The translations under genes were made by a program, and so were the position numbers. From Fibrobacter sp. (GTDB lineage Bacteria > Fibrobacterota > Fibrobacteria > Fibrobacterales > Fibrobacteraceae), in NCBI GenBank assembly GCA_016295375.1, contig JAEDLI010000016.1, forward strand, positions 1-31,354: a stretch of 31,354 nt of DNA, in the 5' to 3' direction. The first letter of the stretch is position 1. Each line of letters begins with the position of its first letter. Of this stretch, positions 24,501 through 31,354 are shown one piece after another. Under the pieces are notes generated by a model that saw only the letters and a program-made list of their open reading frames with translations, had not been told where the DNA came from and did no database searches.

Positions 24501-25068
24501 TACCGTTGGGGCGCCCCTTCCGGGAACCCAGTTCCGCATTGTGGATCCGGACACTATGGAGGAACTGCCCATCGGCGGCGACGGTTTGATTCTCATCGGT
24601 GGCGCTCAGATTATGAAGGGCTACCTGAAGGACCCGGAACGCACCGCCCAGGCCATAGCAGTCATCAACGGCAAACGCTGGTACAAGACCGGCGACAAGG
24701 GCCACGTAGATGAAGACGGCTACCTGACTATCGTGGACCGCTACAGCCGATTTGCAAAGCTTGGCGGCGAGATGGTAAGCCTCGGCTCTGTAGATTTCAA
24801 GATTTCGGAAAACGCCATGTTCGACGAAATCGACCATTTTGCCGTGGCCGTTCCCGACGGGTCCAAGGGCGAAAAGATTGTGCTGGTCTATGCCGGCGAA
24901 AAGTCCGAAGACGAGGTGAAGGACATGCTCCGCCAGATAGGGCTTCCGCCCCTGATGGTGCCTGGCGCCGTGGTGAAGGTGGAAAGCCTGCCCAAGCTGG
25001 GCAGCGGCAAGTGCGATTTCCAGACCGGCAAGAAGATTGCCATGGAAAGGCTGGGGTCTAGGGGGTAG
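21595..25068 (+). CDS. Fused MFS transporter-acyltransferase-acyl-ACP ligase (LplT-Aas type)
   Basis: The 1157-residue protein has three parts. Residues 1-420 form an MFS transporter with about 12 helices, like LplT, which flips lysophospholipid inward. About 430-620 form a PlsC-type acyltransferase with NHISYVD (455-461) and FPENTVT (524-530), replacing the usual FPEG motif. About 650-1157 form an AMP-dependent acyl-ACP ligase with SSGSEGRPKG (798-807), YKTGDKG (1030-1036) and the catalytic-type K1139 in LGSGKCD. Together they would take up lysophospholipid and re-acylate it at the inner membrane. In E. coli these are two proteins, while fused forms occur elsewhere. An internal ATG at 21619 (MKKSKGFF) is an alternative start. 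All key residues seem present. Confidence 0.85.
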   Translation: MKDLRDKPMKKSKGFFAFYGFAFTQVALSTILVAYMELVLSRAGFTAMGSWQFYVLHLLFLLPCALLMTPAGYFSDKFPKERVLRWTTLLSLPAVVLFGYGVCTANLLLEFLSIGLFFVLQAFQSPAKNGYMKELVGVRSLAQGSGILMIILFVALVLSGGITAYAYERMLPVAGNLSEALQTFAPVGITLVALEIFGILFTFGLPPIGAYDADLKFPWKRYWNLLFARRKLSKLWVNRALRQSIIGLSMFWVMIFLLVFIIQDLFGSGSLFNRDILANYAIFGTALGLVVGIVFAMRMSRNFIETGLIPMGTAGAAILIFLIPFIPRPYNAIAFTLLGFCGGIYMIPMFSMLLYHTKPRSAGHVLSVANGVQNLCILLFEIVAVVLIRFLNLDRMSLFFILGIVCLGGTIWALMAMPHTLLRQLMRSVLSFHYKFLVSGVERIPWEGPVLLVGNHISYVDWAMIQMASPRPLRFVITKRPFEKWYVRLLLSQMRTIELDIAHPESAMKEAREALLRGEAVVMFPENTVTATGNMSRFRLDYSDAIKDVHHLKLLPFYVQGLWGSSYSQAGSGFKDLIHSEGRIISVAFGEELPLEADAVTVQRAVQELSITAWTSYIRLLRPVASAWIRTVKRIGSGPSVYSPDGHHLAANALAAASLTFAKMIDGLTKGEKNVGVLIPPSGPGIIVNMACLIKGKTVYNLNYTNTPETMDYCCNVADVKTIITARVFIDKLKQKGLPMEQLLDKYKVYYMEDLKEKLKKPALVLNFLRVMLLPAWYLELRFFKKVSLDDVATIIFSSGSEGRPKGVELTHFNLMGNIKQCESVLNPGSDDVFLGSLPLFHAFGFSITTMLCLVDGVPVATCPDPTDARLVSRMCAQFKVTIMVATGTFLRMWGMNRAVHPLMFGHVRSIYAGAEKIREDVRQLYRTKFKLEIFEGFGCTETTPVAAVNTKDVLMDDYKTVLQGNKPGTVGAPLPGTQFRIVDPDTMEELPIGGDGLILIGGAQIMKGYLKDPERTAQAIAVINGKRWYKTGDKGHVDEDGYLTIVDRYSRFAKLGGEMVSLGSVDFKISENAMFDEIDHFAVAVPDGSKGEKIVLVYAGEKSEDEVKDMLRQIGLPPLMVPGAVVKVESLPKLGSGKCDFQTGKKIAMERLGSRG

Positions 25069-25099
25069 GGGCTCGGATTTAGGGGCTCGGATCTAGGGG
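25066..25099. repeat. 14-bp tandem repeat at a stop codon
   Basis: The unit TAGGGGCTCGGAT plus T or C is repeated twice and begun a third time (25066-25079, 25080-25093, 25094-25099). The first unit includes the TAG stop of the gene before. It looks like slippage and has no obvious function. Confidence 0.7.
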
Positions 25100-25144
25100 C
25101 CGCTGGTCGCAAGAGGTTTTGAGGCACGAGGCTCGAAGAATGTT

Positions 25145-25194
25145 ATCCTCGCTGTCATTCTGGAGCCACGGTGTGGCGATAGAATCACGAGGAT
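25145..25194. repeat. REP-like palindromic element
   Basis: Three nested inverted pairs are seen: ATCCTCG with CGAGGAT, ATTCT with AGAAT, and GCCAC with GTGGC around GGT. Small internal loops separate them. A 50-base imperfect palindrome in an intergenic gap fits a REP/BIME or tiny MITE. Read as RNA it folds into one long hairpin. Copy number cannot be judged from one window. Confidence 0.6.
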
Positions 25195-25253
25195 CTGCTT
25201 GAGGAGTTGGTGATTTGGGTCGGTTGTTTAGAATGTGAAACGAGAAGTGTGAA

Positions 25254-27764
25254 ATGAAAAAGAATAAAGAAAAGAAAAATGCTTTGAAGGAGTGGTTCAA
25301 GTCGTTGAACCTTGGGAAACCCCAGGGGCTCATGCTTGTGGTCACCCTGATTGTGCTGGTCATAGCATTCCTTATTTTTAACGGAACCTCTGTGGCTACG
25401 GCCCGCAAGTGGGATATCGAATGGGGCTATTACGCCATCCTTTCCACGTTTGTGGTGGGCCTCGTAGGCGTTGTGGTGAACCTGCCCTTTATCGCCAAGC
25501 ATATCCGCGGGTATTTGCCCGGCGGCAAGAGCCTTTGCGGGCTGGCCGTGCTCCTTCTGGTGTTCTCTGTATTCATGTTCGGAAACATCGGGAACAGCCA
25601 TCGGGTGCTGAGCGACGAGACCAGCTGGGAATCCATGGGCTTGCAGATGTATTTTCAGCACTCCGGCGGCATCTGCAACGAGGGAATCTGGAAAGACGGC
25701 AACCTGGAATGTACCGACGAGGTGAACAACTTCAAGGGCAAGGCTCTCGGCTTTGTGTATTCCCTGGTGTTCAACTTCATGGAACCCAACAGGGATACCG
25801 CCCTGTTGGTGAACTACCCCTTCTATATTCTGAGCCTGATTTTCTTCTTCTTTGCGTTATGCAGGTGGTTCAAGAGCGAGCCTTTGGCGTTAGCGGCTAC
25901 GGCGTTTCTGGGCGGTATGCCCATATTCCTTTTGCAGGCCCGTTCTGCTTCTACAGAAGTCCTCTACATCGCCCTCCTGACGGCCTTGATGGCCTGGTAC
26001 GCCTTTGTGCCGACTAACAAGGTTACCTGGAAACATTTCTTGCTGACCGTGCCCCTGCTTGGTTTTTTTGCCCAGACTAGACAGGAAACCGTTTTCGCCT
26101 TTATTCCTTTCGCTCTTTACTATTATCGCTATTTCTTGGAAAAACCGTACCGCCTGCCCCTCTTTGTGGCTTCGGTCATTGCGGTGAGCTGGCCTTCTAT
26201 CAATACCATGGCGGCCTACCGCGGTTATGATTTCCAGGGCGGGGAACATGCGGCCCATTCTCTTGAAAACCTGTGGTTCAACCTGAAGACCAATGTAGAA
26301 GTCATGATGAACCTGAAGGCGGATACGTCTTTTGGCGGCATTCTCGAAAATCCGTTCTACACGTCCTTTACGGTGCTTCTGCTGGCGTCTACGGTATGGC
26401 TCCTGTTCAGGATGGTTTATTTCAGGCATTACGTTCGTGGCTTTGTTCTCGGGATTTCGTTCTGTATCCAGATTTTCGTCATCTTGCTGAACGTGTCGGG
26501 CACCTTCACCATCGACATCAACCAGCGTTACGTGCTGGTGGCCTTGCCCCTGTTCGCCCTCTTGATGGCCCTTGGCCCTTATGACGCCCTGTGCTTTTTC
26601 TCCAAGATGAAACCCGACGGCATCGGTCGCCTGGTCTTGGGTGGAGCGCTGCTTATGTCCTTAGGACTTATGATGTATCACGCCCCGAGTTTCAGGGCTA
26701 ACATGCTCTATTATAAGAACAAGCTTCTAGCTGAAGAGGATTTCTTGAATACGGCACTGAAAAAGTATCCCGAGAATTCCATCTACATTTACGCGAGACC
26801 TTGGCAGATGCTTGCCTCCGGTCATAGTGCTTTTAGCGAACGGACGTTCAAACGCTGGGATACGGATACCTTTGCCAAGTGGTACCAGGCGTCTGGTGGA
26901 AACATCTACCTGGTGCGCGGTCAGGACGGTTACGGTTCGGTAAACCGCCAGAGCCGCGTGGTGGGCTTCAAGACCACCGACCAGATTGACGAGATTCTGG
27001 ATTCCTACAAGAACGAACGCGTACTCTTGGAGCCCAAGCTGTTCGGCTATCCGTTGGTCATTTACCGCATCGACGCCAAGAAGGGTGTGTCCCAGTATGC
27101 ACAGCGGTTCTCTGTTTCGAACATGGACAGCAGCCTCGTTACGCTGAACAAGAATTTTGAAGAGTCCATCGCCTGTTCCTATTCCGTAAACGGCAAACCC
27201 GAAAAAGAAAAGGTGGTGACTGAAATCCAAGACAGTCTGCTGCTGGATTCTACAGATTTGTCTGCCGGGATGAACCGTCTGAAAATGTGGTGCCTGATGC
27301 CTGATGCCGACACCTTGACTCTGTACAGGGACTTGTTTATGGAAGGCGAAGGAGTCGCTCTAGTTTCGGAAATGCCTATAAAGAACTTCCATCAGGATTG
27401 GGGAAACCCGCAAAAGGACCAGACGGTGGACCATAACGGTATAACCCTGGACAAAGAACCTTTCCGCTATGGAATCGGAAGTCATGCCGATGCTGTCCTG
27501 GAATACGATATTGCAGGACAGTTCAACATGCTTCACGGCGTTATCGGCCTGGACGACGAAAGTGCCTGCGGTGACGGGGCATTCTTCGTGGTAAAGGGTG
27601 ACGGTCGTGAACTGTTCCGTTCAAATAAGATGTATTCTACGCAGAAGCAAATCTTGGAAGTAGATATGTCTGGAGTCCAGAACCTGCAACTGGTTCTGGA
27701 ACAGGGCGGCAACAAGGATTGCGATCACGGTGACTGGGCCAACGTATGGCTGGAGGCCAGGTAG
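25254..27764 (+). CDS. ArnT/PMT-like membrane glycosyltransferase with NPCBM domain
   Basis: The 836-residue protein has many membrane helices between about 20 and 480 (VTLIVLVIAFLIF, YAILSTFVVGLVGVVV, GLAVLLLVFSVFMF), with a luminal loop holding SDETSWES, like the acidic loop of GT39/GT83-type lipid-linked sugar transferases. A soluble region follows. Residues about 706-836 form an NPCBM domain (DWGNPQKD start, YGIGSHADAVLEYDI, VIGLDDESACGDGA, GDWANVWLEAR), a carbohydrate-binding module usually on secreted glycoside hydrolases. The enzyme may add sugar to envelope glycan and hold it through the module. The next gene starts on its stop codon. The exact acceptor is unknown. Confidence 0.75.
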   Translation: MKKNKEKKNALKEWFKSLNLGKPQGLMLVVTLIVLVIAFLIFNGTSVATARKWDIEWGYYAILSTFVVGLVGVVVNLPFIAKHIRGYLPGGKSLCGLAVLLLVFSVFMFGNIGNSHRVLSDETSWESMGLQMYFQHSGGICNEGIWKDGNLECTDEVNNFKGKALGFVYSLVFNFMEPNRDTALLVNYPFYILSLIFFFFALCRWFKSEPLALAATAFLGGMPIFLLQARSASTEVLYIALLTALMAWYAFVPTNKVTWKHFLLTVPLLGFFAQTRQETVFAFIPFALYYYRYFLEKPYRLPLFVASVIAVSWPSINTMAAYRGYDFQGGEHAAHSLENLWFNLKTNVEVMMNLKADTSFGGILENPFYTSFTVLLLASTVWLLFRMVYFRHYVRGFVLGISFCIQIFVILLNVSGTFTIDINQRYVLVALPLFALLMALGPYDALCFFSKMKPDGIGRLVLGGALLMSLGLMMYHAPSFRANMLYYKNKLLAEEDFLNTALKKYPENSIYIYARPWQMLASGHSAFSERTFKRWDTDTFAKWYQASGGNIYLVRGQDGYGSVNRQSRVVGFKTTDQIDEILDSYKNERVLLEPKLFGYPLVIYRIDAKKGVSQYAQRFSVSNMDSSLVTLNKNFEESIACSYSVNGKPEKEKVVTEIQDSLLLDSTDLSAGMNRLKMWCLMPDADTLTLYRDLFMEGEGVALVSEMPIKNFHQDWGNPQKDQTVDHNGITLDKEPFRYGIGSHADAVLEYDIAGQFNMLHGVIGLDDESACGDGAFFVVKGDGRELFRSNKMYSTQKQILEVDMSGVQNLQLVLEQGGNKDCDHGDWANVWLEAR

Positions 27765-28855
27765 TGAAAGTCCTGGTGGCGCCTCTGGACTGGGGGCTAG
27801 GTCATGCGACCCGTTGTGTCCCCGTCATCAAAGAATTTCTGCGGCAGGGAGCCCAGGTGGAGCTTGCCGTTACGGAATCTTATGCGCCGTTGTACAACGA
27901 GATTTTTCCGAAACTGAAAAAACATGTGGCTCCGTCTTATGGCATTGTTTATCCGAAACACGGATTCAACATGGGGCTATGGCTCCTGAAAAACAGCGTC
28001 CACTTGAACAGGGTCGTTGAATACGAACACCACTATGCCGAAGAAATGGTTCGCCGTCACGGGTTCGACATCCTGTTTTCGGACAACCGCTTCGGTTTTT
28101 ATTCGGCGAAGGCGCTTTCCATTTACATGACGCACCAGTGCCGTATTGCCTTTCCAGCACTTTTCTCTAAGTTCGAAGGGATCGGGGTCCATTGGCACCG
28201 AAAGAAAATGGAAAACTTTGACCAGGTGTGGATACCCGATTTGAAAGAAGCCCCCGGTTATGCAGGCGCCATGTCCCATGTGAAATCTTGCCCGGAAAAT
28301 GTTCGTTATGCAGGCCCGTTGAGCCGTTTTACGGAACTGGATGACTTGCCTGAAATTACGGATGCGGCTTCGAAAGATTTGAACGTGGTGGCGGTCATCT
28401 CTGGAGTGGAGCCTGCCCGAAGCGCCTTTGAACGCAGGCTGCGGGAATTGCTCTCTGAACTGCCCGGTAATCACGTGATGATTCTCGGGAAACCCGGTGC
28501 CGAACGAAAAACATGGACTGAGGGAAACATTCGGTTTTTCAGTCACCTGGAAACGCCGGAATTTGCCCGCACCGTCCGTCGCGCCCGCTGGATTATTTCT
28601 CGAGGAGGCTATAGCACCATTATGGACATGGCCGTTCTCGGCGCCAGCTGTATCTTTGTGCCCACGCCTGGGCAGTATGAACAGGTGGTGCTCGCCAAAA
28701 GTCTTTCTCGGGCAGGTTATGCGGTAGAAATTCCTGCGGCAAAACTGAACCTGGAAACATTGCAGACCGCCATGGAAACACAGGTGCGCCTGCCGAAACC
28801 GCCATCGCAGAACTTGCTCACCCCCTTGGTACAGGAGGCCTTGAAACAGGTATGA
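27764..28855 (+). CDS. MurG-like (GT28-type) glycosyltransferase
   Basis: I favour GTG at 27764, which overlaps the previous TAG and has GGAGG 7 bases upstream. An in-frame ATG at 27746 would add six residues. The 363-residue protein has the two-Rossmann GT-B layout: a first glycine loop WGLGHATR (10-17) and, in the second half, SRGGYSTIMD (279-288) and PTPGQYEQ (300-307), the nucleotide-sugar pocket of MurG-like and CHP00661-type enzymes. It may act on cell-surface glycan with the membrane transferase upstream. The stop overlaps the next start. Sugar and acceptor are not deducible. Confidence 0.75.
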   Translation: MKVLVAPLDWGLGHATRCVPVIKEFLRQGAQVELAVTESYAPLYNEIFPKLKKHVAPSYGIVYPKHGFNMGLWLLKNSVHLNRVVEYEHHYAEEMVRRHGFDILFSDNRFGFYSAKALSIYMTHQCRIAFPALFSKFEGIGVHWHRKKMENFDQVWIPDLKEAPGYAGAMSHVKSCPENVRYAGPLSRFTELDDLPEITDAASKDLNVVAVISGVEPARSAFERRLRELLSELPGNHVMILGKPGAERKTWTEGNIRFFSHLETPEFARTVRRARWIISRGGYSTIMDMAVLGASCIFVPTPGQYEQVVLAKSLSRAGYAVEIPAAKLNLETLQTAMETQVRLPKPPSQNLLTPLVQEALKQV

Positions 28856-29544
28856 ATTCTTTTGTTCTCGCATTCCCGTTGACCGTGGCTCAGGACGAAC
28901 CCTTCGCCGTAACGCCTAATGTCGTAGTAGAAAAAGGGACGGCTAGTCTGATGGTGCCCGGCTGTACCTTGAGTTTCAAGGTGGTCCGCAAGGAGGCAAC
29001 TCCGGGACTTTCCGAGATTTTCAAGGAACATCAGGATATTTCTGCAGAAGAGGCTACTGCCATCGATTCTCACAAGTCTCTGCTGTTCTTGCTGGGGAGC
29101 TTGAAAAGCCCTGCGGACCTGACCATGGTGAATACCGCCATCCTGAAGGTGCTTTCGGCGGGAGCCTTGGGCGTGTACATGCAGCAGAGTGGCGCCGCTT
29201 GGACCGCAGAAGCGTTCCGTGAAGAATTGGACGACGCCCAGTTCCCGATGGACCCCTGGATGAATTACCTGGAAGGTCCGGACGTGCTTTACACCTTGGG
29301 CCTTGAAACCTTTGCCCTGCCGGATCTGTGCATCTCGAAGGCTTCGGACGGCACCGACCCTCGCGAGGTCTTGAGCGTGGTGGCCGACAGCCTGTTTATG
29401 GAAGGCGTCAGCTCCAAGTCGGGGACCGAAGTGGACTGCGGCGAGTGCGGTATCTACGCCCTGCGTCAAGAGACGAAAAGCCCCTTCGCCAAGGACGACC
29501 CGGAATACAACCGCCAGGGCATCATGCGCCTCTTGAAACGCTAA
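28852..29544 (+). CDS. DUF4261-like protein
   Basis: The 230-residue protein starts in an ATGA overlap with the glycosyltransferase. The pattern fits DUF4261-type proteins: a beta-alpha N-terminus, EEATAIDSHKSLLFLLG (about 65-81), LKVLSAGALGVYMQ (about 97-110), PWMNYLEGPDVLYTLGLETFALP (about 130-152) and a final acidic half. There is no signal peptide, so it should be cytoplasmic. Function is unknown. Coupling to the glycosyltransferase hints at a shared process but does not define it. Confidence 0.5.
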   Translation: MNSFVLAFPLTVAQDEPFAVTPNVVVEKGTASLMVPGCTLSFKVVRKEATPGLSEIFKEHQDISAEEATAIDSHKSLLFLLGSLKSPADLTMVNTAILKVLSAGALGVYMQQSGAAWTAEAFREELDDAQFPMDPWMNYLEGPDVLYTLGLETFALPDLCISKASDGTDPREVLSVVADSLFMEGVSSKSGTEVDCGECGIYALRQETKSPFAKDDPEYNRQGIMRLLKR

Positions 29545-29563
29545 CCATTTGAAAAATTATATT
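29533..29563 (+). promoter_or_regulatory. Promoter of the thioesterase gene, leaderless type
   Basis: TATATT at 29558-29563 ends exactly 7 bases before the ATG at 29571, so the start codon is likely the first transcribed triplet. TTGAAA at 29533-29538 is a weak -35 with a 19-base spacer. Confidence 0.5.
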
Positions 29564-29570
29564 GCTCACC

Positions 29571-30326
29571 ATGATAGATATTTACGCCTTGTCGAAGAAC
29601 CCTCTTGTATTCCAGAAACAGCGGACCATCACGTCGGCCTATATCGACGTGTCCGGAAAGATGGGCCTTGCCCAGACGGTGCTTATGGTCCAGGATAATA
29701 TCACCGAAAATTTTGGCGCCATGAAGATGGACAATTTTGTGGTGAAGGAGAAAGGTGGTTTCTGGGTGGTTTACAAGGCCAAGTTCAAGTTTTTCAGGCG
29801 TCCGTACTGGCGGGACAAGGTGGTCACCACGTCGTTTCCGGCGGAAAACCAGCTGATTAGGCTCAACGAGAACACCGCCATCACTACGACCGAGGGCGAG
29901 CCCATCATTTTGGCCAAGCAGGAAATGTGCTGCCTCAGTTTTGAAAACCACCGCCCTCTGCGGCTCTCGTCGGTGGATTTTCCGACGGAAGGTTTTCCGG
30001 AGACCCTCGATGCTTCGGAATTTGACCGATTCCTCGTTAAGCCGGAAGAATACCAGGAGGTTTACCAGCAGAAAGTGCTGCCCCAGCACATCGACATGTC
30101 CCACCACATGAACAACATCGAATATGTGAAGCTGGCCTTGAACGTGTTCGGGACTCCCGACTGGGAACTTTGCAATCCGGCAACGCTGGAGATTCATTAC
30201 CTGGGAGAATCCAAAGAAGGCCAGACCCTGCGCATTTTCCGTGCGGACCACAGCGGGGCCACCTACATGCGGATTCTTGACGAGACGGACCGTGCCGTCT
30301 TCGAAATGCGTCTCCGCATGATGTAG
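29571..30326 (+). CDS. Acyl-ACP thioesterase (FatA-type)
   Basis: The 251-residue protein contains two hot-dog halves. The N-terminal half carries a strand-helix-strand with NITENFGAMKMDNF and FWVVYKAKFKFFRRPYWRDKV, typical of acyl-ACP thioesterase domain I. The second half has DMSHHMNNIEY (about 175-185), matching the D-N-H-N-N-Y-like motif of the active-site region, here with Ser in place of the usual Asn. It would release free fatty acids from acyl-ACP in the cytoplasm. ATG 29571 is preferred over the in-frame TTG at 29562. It ends 5 bases before the convergent RsmE stop, with a weak hairpin (GCTGT-TTT-ACAGC) between them. Confidence 0.8.
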   Translation: MIDIYALSKNPLVFQKQRTITSAYIDVSGKMGLAQTVLMVQDNITENFGAMKMDNFVVKEKGGFWVVYKAKFKFFRRPYWRDKVVTTSFPAENQLIRLNENTAITTTEGEPIILAKQEMCCLSFENHRPLRLSSVDFPTEGFPETLDASEFDRFLVKPEEYQEVYQQKVLPQHIDMSHHMNNIEYVKLALNVFGTPDWELCNPATLEIHYLGESKEGQTLRIFRADHSGATYMRILDETDRAVFEMRLRMM

Positions 30327-30331
30327 CTGTT

Positions 30332-31087
30332 TTACAGCAATTTTCCGAGAGCCACGATGGCGGCGGTGCGGGCCCGGAGCCTTGTGTTTCCCAGGTTCAG
30401 GGCGTAACTTTTTCCGCCTGCAAATTCTTTGGTCATGCGGATTTCTTCCGGAGAAAATCCGCCTTCGGGTCCCACCAGAAGGGTCACGGGGGTTAAGGCT
30501 TCGTCGCCCTTCTTGTCGCTAGCAAGATTGAACGTTATCTTGTCTATAATTTCTTTAGGGGCTGCCTTTTCGCCGTCTACATCGCAGAGGATCAGGTCGC
30601 CACGGTAACTTTTCAGCCATTCTTTGAATTCCACGGGTCCGCGAATTTCGGTAAGCCAGGGCTTCTTGGACTGCTTCAGGCTTACCAGGCTCTTGAGCTC
30701 GGAACGGCGGACCAGCTTGTGCAAGTCAGAATTCTTGGGCTCTTGGGAATAGTCCGTCCGTAAGAAGGTAATGCTTGCAATTTCTGTCTGGGCGGCATGG
30801 AATACCACTTCTTCCAGGGCGTCGTCCTTGAGGCAGGCGATGGCCAGGTTCAGCAGGGGCCTCATTGGTTTGGGCGTTTCTACCGCAGAAATTTCTACCT
30901 GGCAGGCCCTCGGGTCGGCAACCACGATGGTCCCGACTGCAAAGTGGCCCAGTCCGTCGCAAAGCTCCAGAATGTCCCCTTGGGCAGCACGGCATACCTT
31001 TACGGCATGGGCGCTTTCGTTTTCGTCCAGGGTTGCCCTTCCGCATTGGATTTGTGGGCAGTAAAAACGGCTATCGGGGGTCTTCAT
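30332..31087 (-). CDS. rsmE: 16S rRNA m3U1498 methyltransferase RsmE
   Basis: Starting at the ATG at 31087, which gives the usual N-terminus, the protein has 251 residues. A PUA-like N-terminal region (FYCPQ, DENESAHAVKVCR) is followed by a SPOUT methyltransferase whose knot shows GPEGGFSPEE (206-215) and LGNTRLRARTAA (232-243). The enzyme methylates U1498 of 16S rRNA using SAM. The second motif is usually LRxETA; here Arg replaces Glu, so it is a variant or a lineage trait. A longer frame to 31138 would run through the divergent promoter and overlap the next gene, so it is rejected. TACCTT ends 7 bases before the ATG. Confidence 0.9.
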   Translation of the reverse strand: MKTPDSRFYCPQIQCGRATLDENESAHAVKVCRAAQGDILELCDGLGHFAVGTIVVADPRACQVEISAVETPKPMRPLLNLAIACLKDDALEEVVFHAAQTEIASITFLRTDYSQEPKNSDLHKLVRRSELKSLVSLKQSKKPWLTEIRGPVEFKEWLKSYRGDLILCDVDGEKAAPKEIIDKITFNLASDKKGDEALTPVTLLVGPEGGFSPEEIRMTKEFAGGKSYALNLGNTRLRARTAAIVALGKLL

Positions 31088-31092
31088 GGCAT

Positions 31093-31119
31093 CTAAGGTA
31101 GCAATTTTTTCTACCTTAG
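31093..31119. promoter_or_regulatory. Divergent promoter with 9-bp inverted repeat
   Basis: CTAAGGTAG (31093-31101) and CTACCTTAG (31111-31119) are perfect inverted repeats around a 9-base AT-rich centre. Each arm contains TACCTT reading toward its gene, and each TACCTT ends 7 bases before an ATG (31087 minus, 31125 plus). It looks like a pair of back-to-back -10 elements giving two leaderless messages, or an operator covering both. Confidence 0.6.
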
Positions 31120-31124
31120 CAGGC

Positions 31125-31354
31125 ATGACAGCGCACAAGCCCGTAAAAGTGGTGGTCTTTGACCTGGACGGAACCCTCTACCTGAGCGGCCGTCCGTACC
31201 CTGGTGCGGTAGATACCGTGAAGCGGGTGGCCTCGAAGGTGCCGGTTTACTACCTGAGCAACAATACCAGCAAGTCTCCCGTGTTTTACGAGAACCGCCT
31301 GAACGTGATGGGGCTTCCCCTTCGCAACGACGGCATTATTTCTGCGCTGACTTT
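31125..31354 (+). CDS. NagD-like HAD phosphatase, 5' part
   Basis: Only the first 76 residues are present; the gene runs off the window. FDLDGTLY (11-18) is the nucleophile motif of HAD phosphatases, with the two Asp in DLDGT. LSNNTSKSP (about 46-54) matches motif II of the HAD class IIA (NagD/4-nitrophenylphosphatase/phosphoglycolate phosphatase) group. It is a cytoplasmic phosphatase of unknown substrate. It is transcribed away from rsmE from a shared symmetric promoter region. Confidence 0.8.
   Translation, partial: MTAHKPVKVVVFDLDGTLYLSGRPYPGAVDTVKRVASKVPVYYLSNNTSKSPVFYENRLNVMGLPLRNDGIISALT

Noticed and set aside
31088..31138. Longer rsmE start
   Set aside because: It would cross the divergent promoter and overlap the phosphatase start; the ATG at 31087 gives the family-typical N-terminus.
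1..31354. CRISPR arrays, insertion sequences or restriction systems
   Set aside because: No regularly spaced repeats, transposase motifs or methylase motifs were seen.

Overview
The window reads as the right half of an integrated prophage (about 1-21,300) followed by ordinary bacterial chromosome (about 21,490-31,354). The host looks like a member of the Fibrobacter group. That is an inference from gene style: moderate GC, a membrane glycosyltransferase carrying an NPCBM domain, a fused MFS-acyltransferase-acyl-ACP ligase, and starts placed 7 bases after a -10-like hexamer. Nothing in the window names the species.

Left edge (1-2,225): a small reading frame that looks frameshifted overlaps a CopG-type antitoxin. 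A two-helix membrane protein and two tiny genes of unknown function follow. A leftward gene (1554-2141) shows weak resemblance to the core of T4 gp55-type late sigma factors. Its promoter carries a perfect TATAAT and a palindromic operator candidate.

Morphogenesis block (2,226-14,931): the gene order matches P22-like short-tailed phages: small terminase (by position), large terminase, P22-type portal, a KTSC-domain protein, scaffold, P22-type coat, gp4-like adaptor, gp10-like hub, then four or five genes in the place of ejection proteins. Most neighbours overlap by 1-4 bases and appear translationally coupled. A tiny membrane protein on the opposite strand (14928-15074) sits where P22 keeps its superinfection-immunity insert. 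Next come a beta-helix tailspike, two more tail-fibre genes, a holin candidate and a DUF1353 protein (15,125-21,300).

The most interesting signal is a repeated, directional, non-coding motif, GTAAATCTT (core CCGTAAATCTT). It lies just upstream of six phage gene blocks, always on the coding strand, twice directly behind an intrinsic terminator. It shares the TAAAT core of T4 late promoters (TATAAATA). Together with the gp55-like gene, this suggests a phage-encoded late transcription switch in a P22-like phage. A repressor stoperator or start-associated sequence is the main alternative.

Host part: a strong terminator at 21,490-21,523 closes the phage side. Then come the fused lysophospholipid transporter/acyltransferase/ligase, an ArnT/PMT-like glycosyltransferase with a C-terminal NPCBM domain, a MurG-like glycosyltransferase overlapping it, a DUF4261-like protein, a FatA-type acyl-ACP thioesterase, RsmE on the minus strand, and the start of a NagD-like HAD phosphatase. 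RsmE and the phosphatase are divergent around a perfect 9-bp inverted repeat, and both appear to be leaderless.
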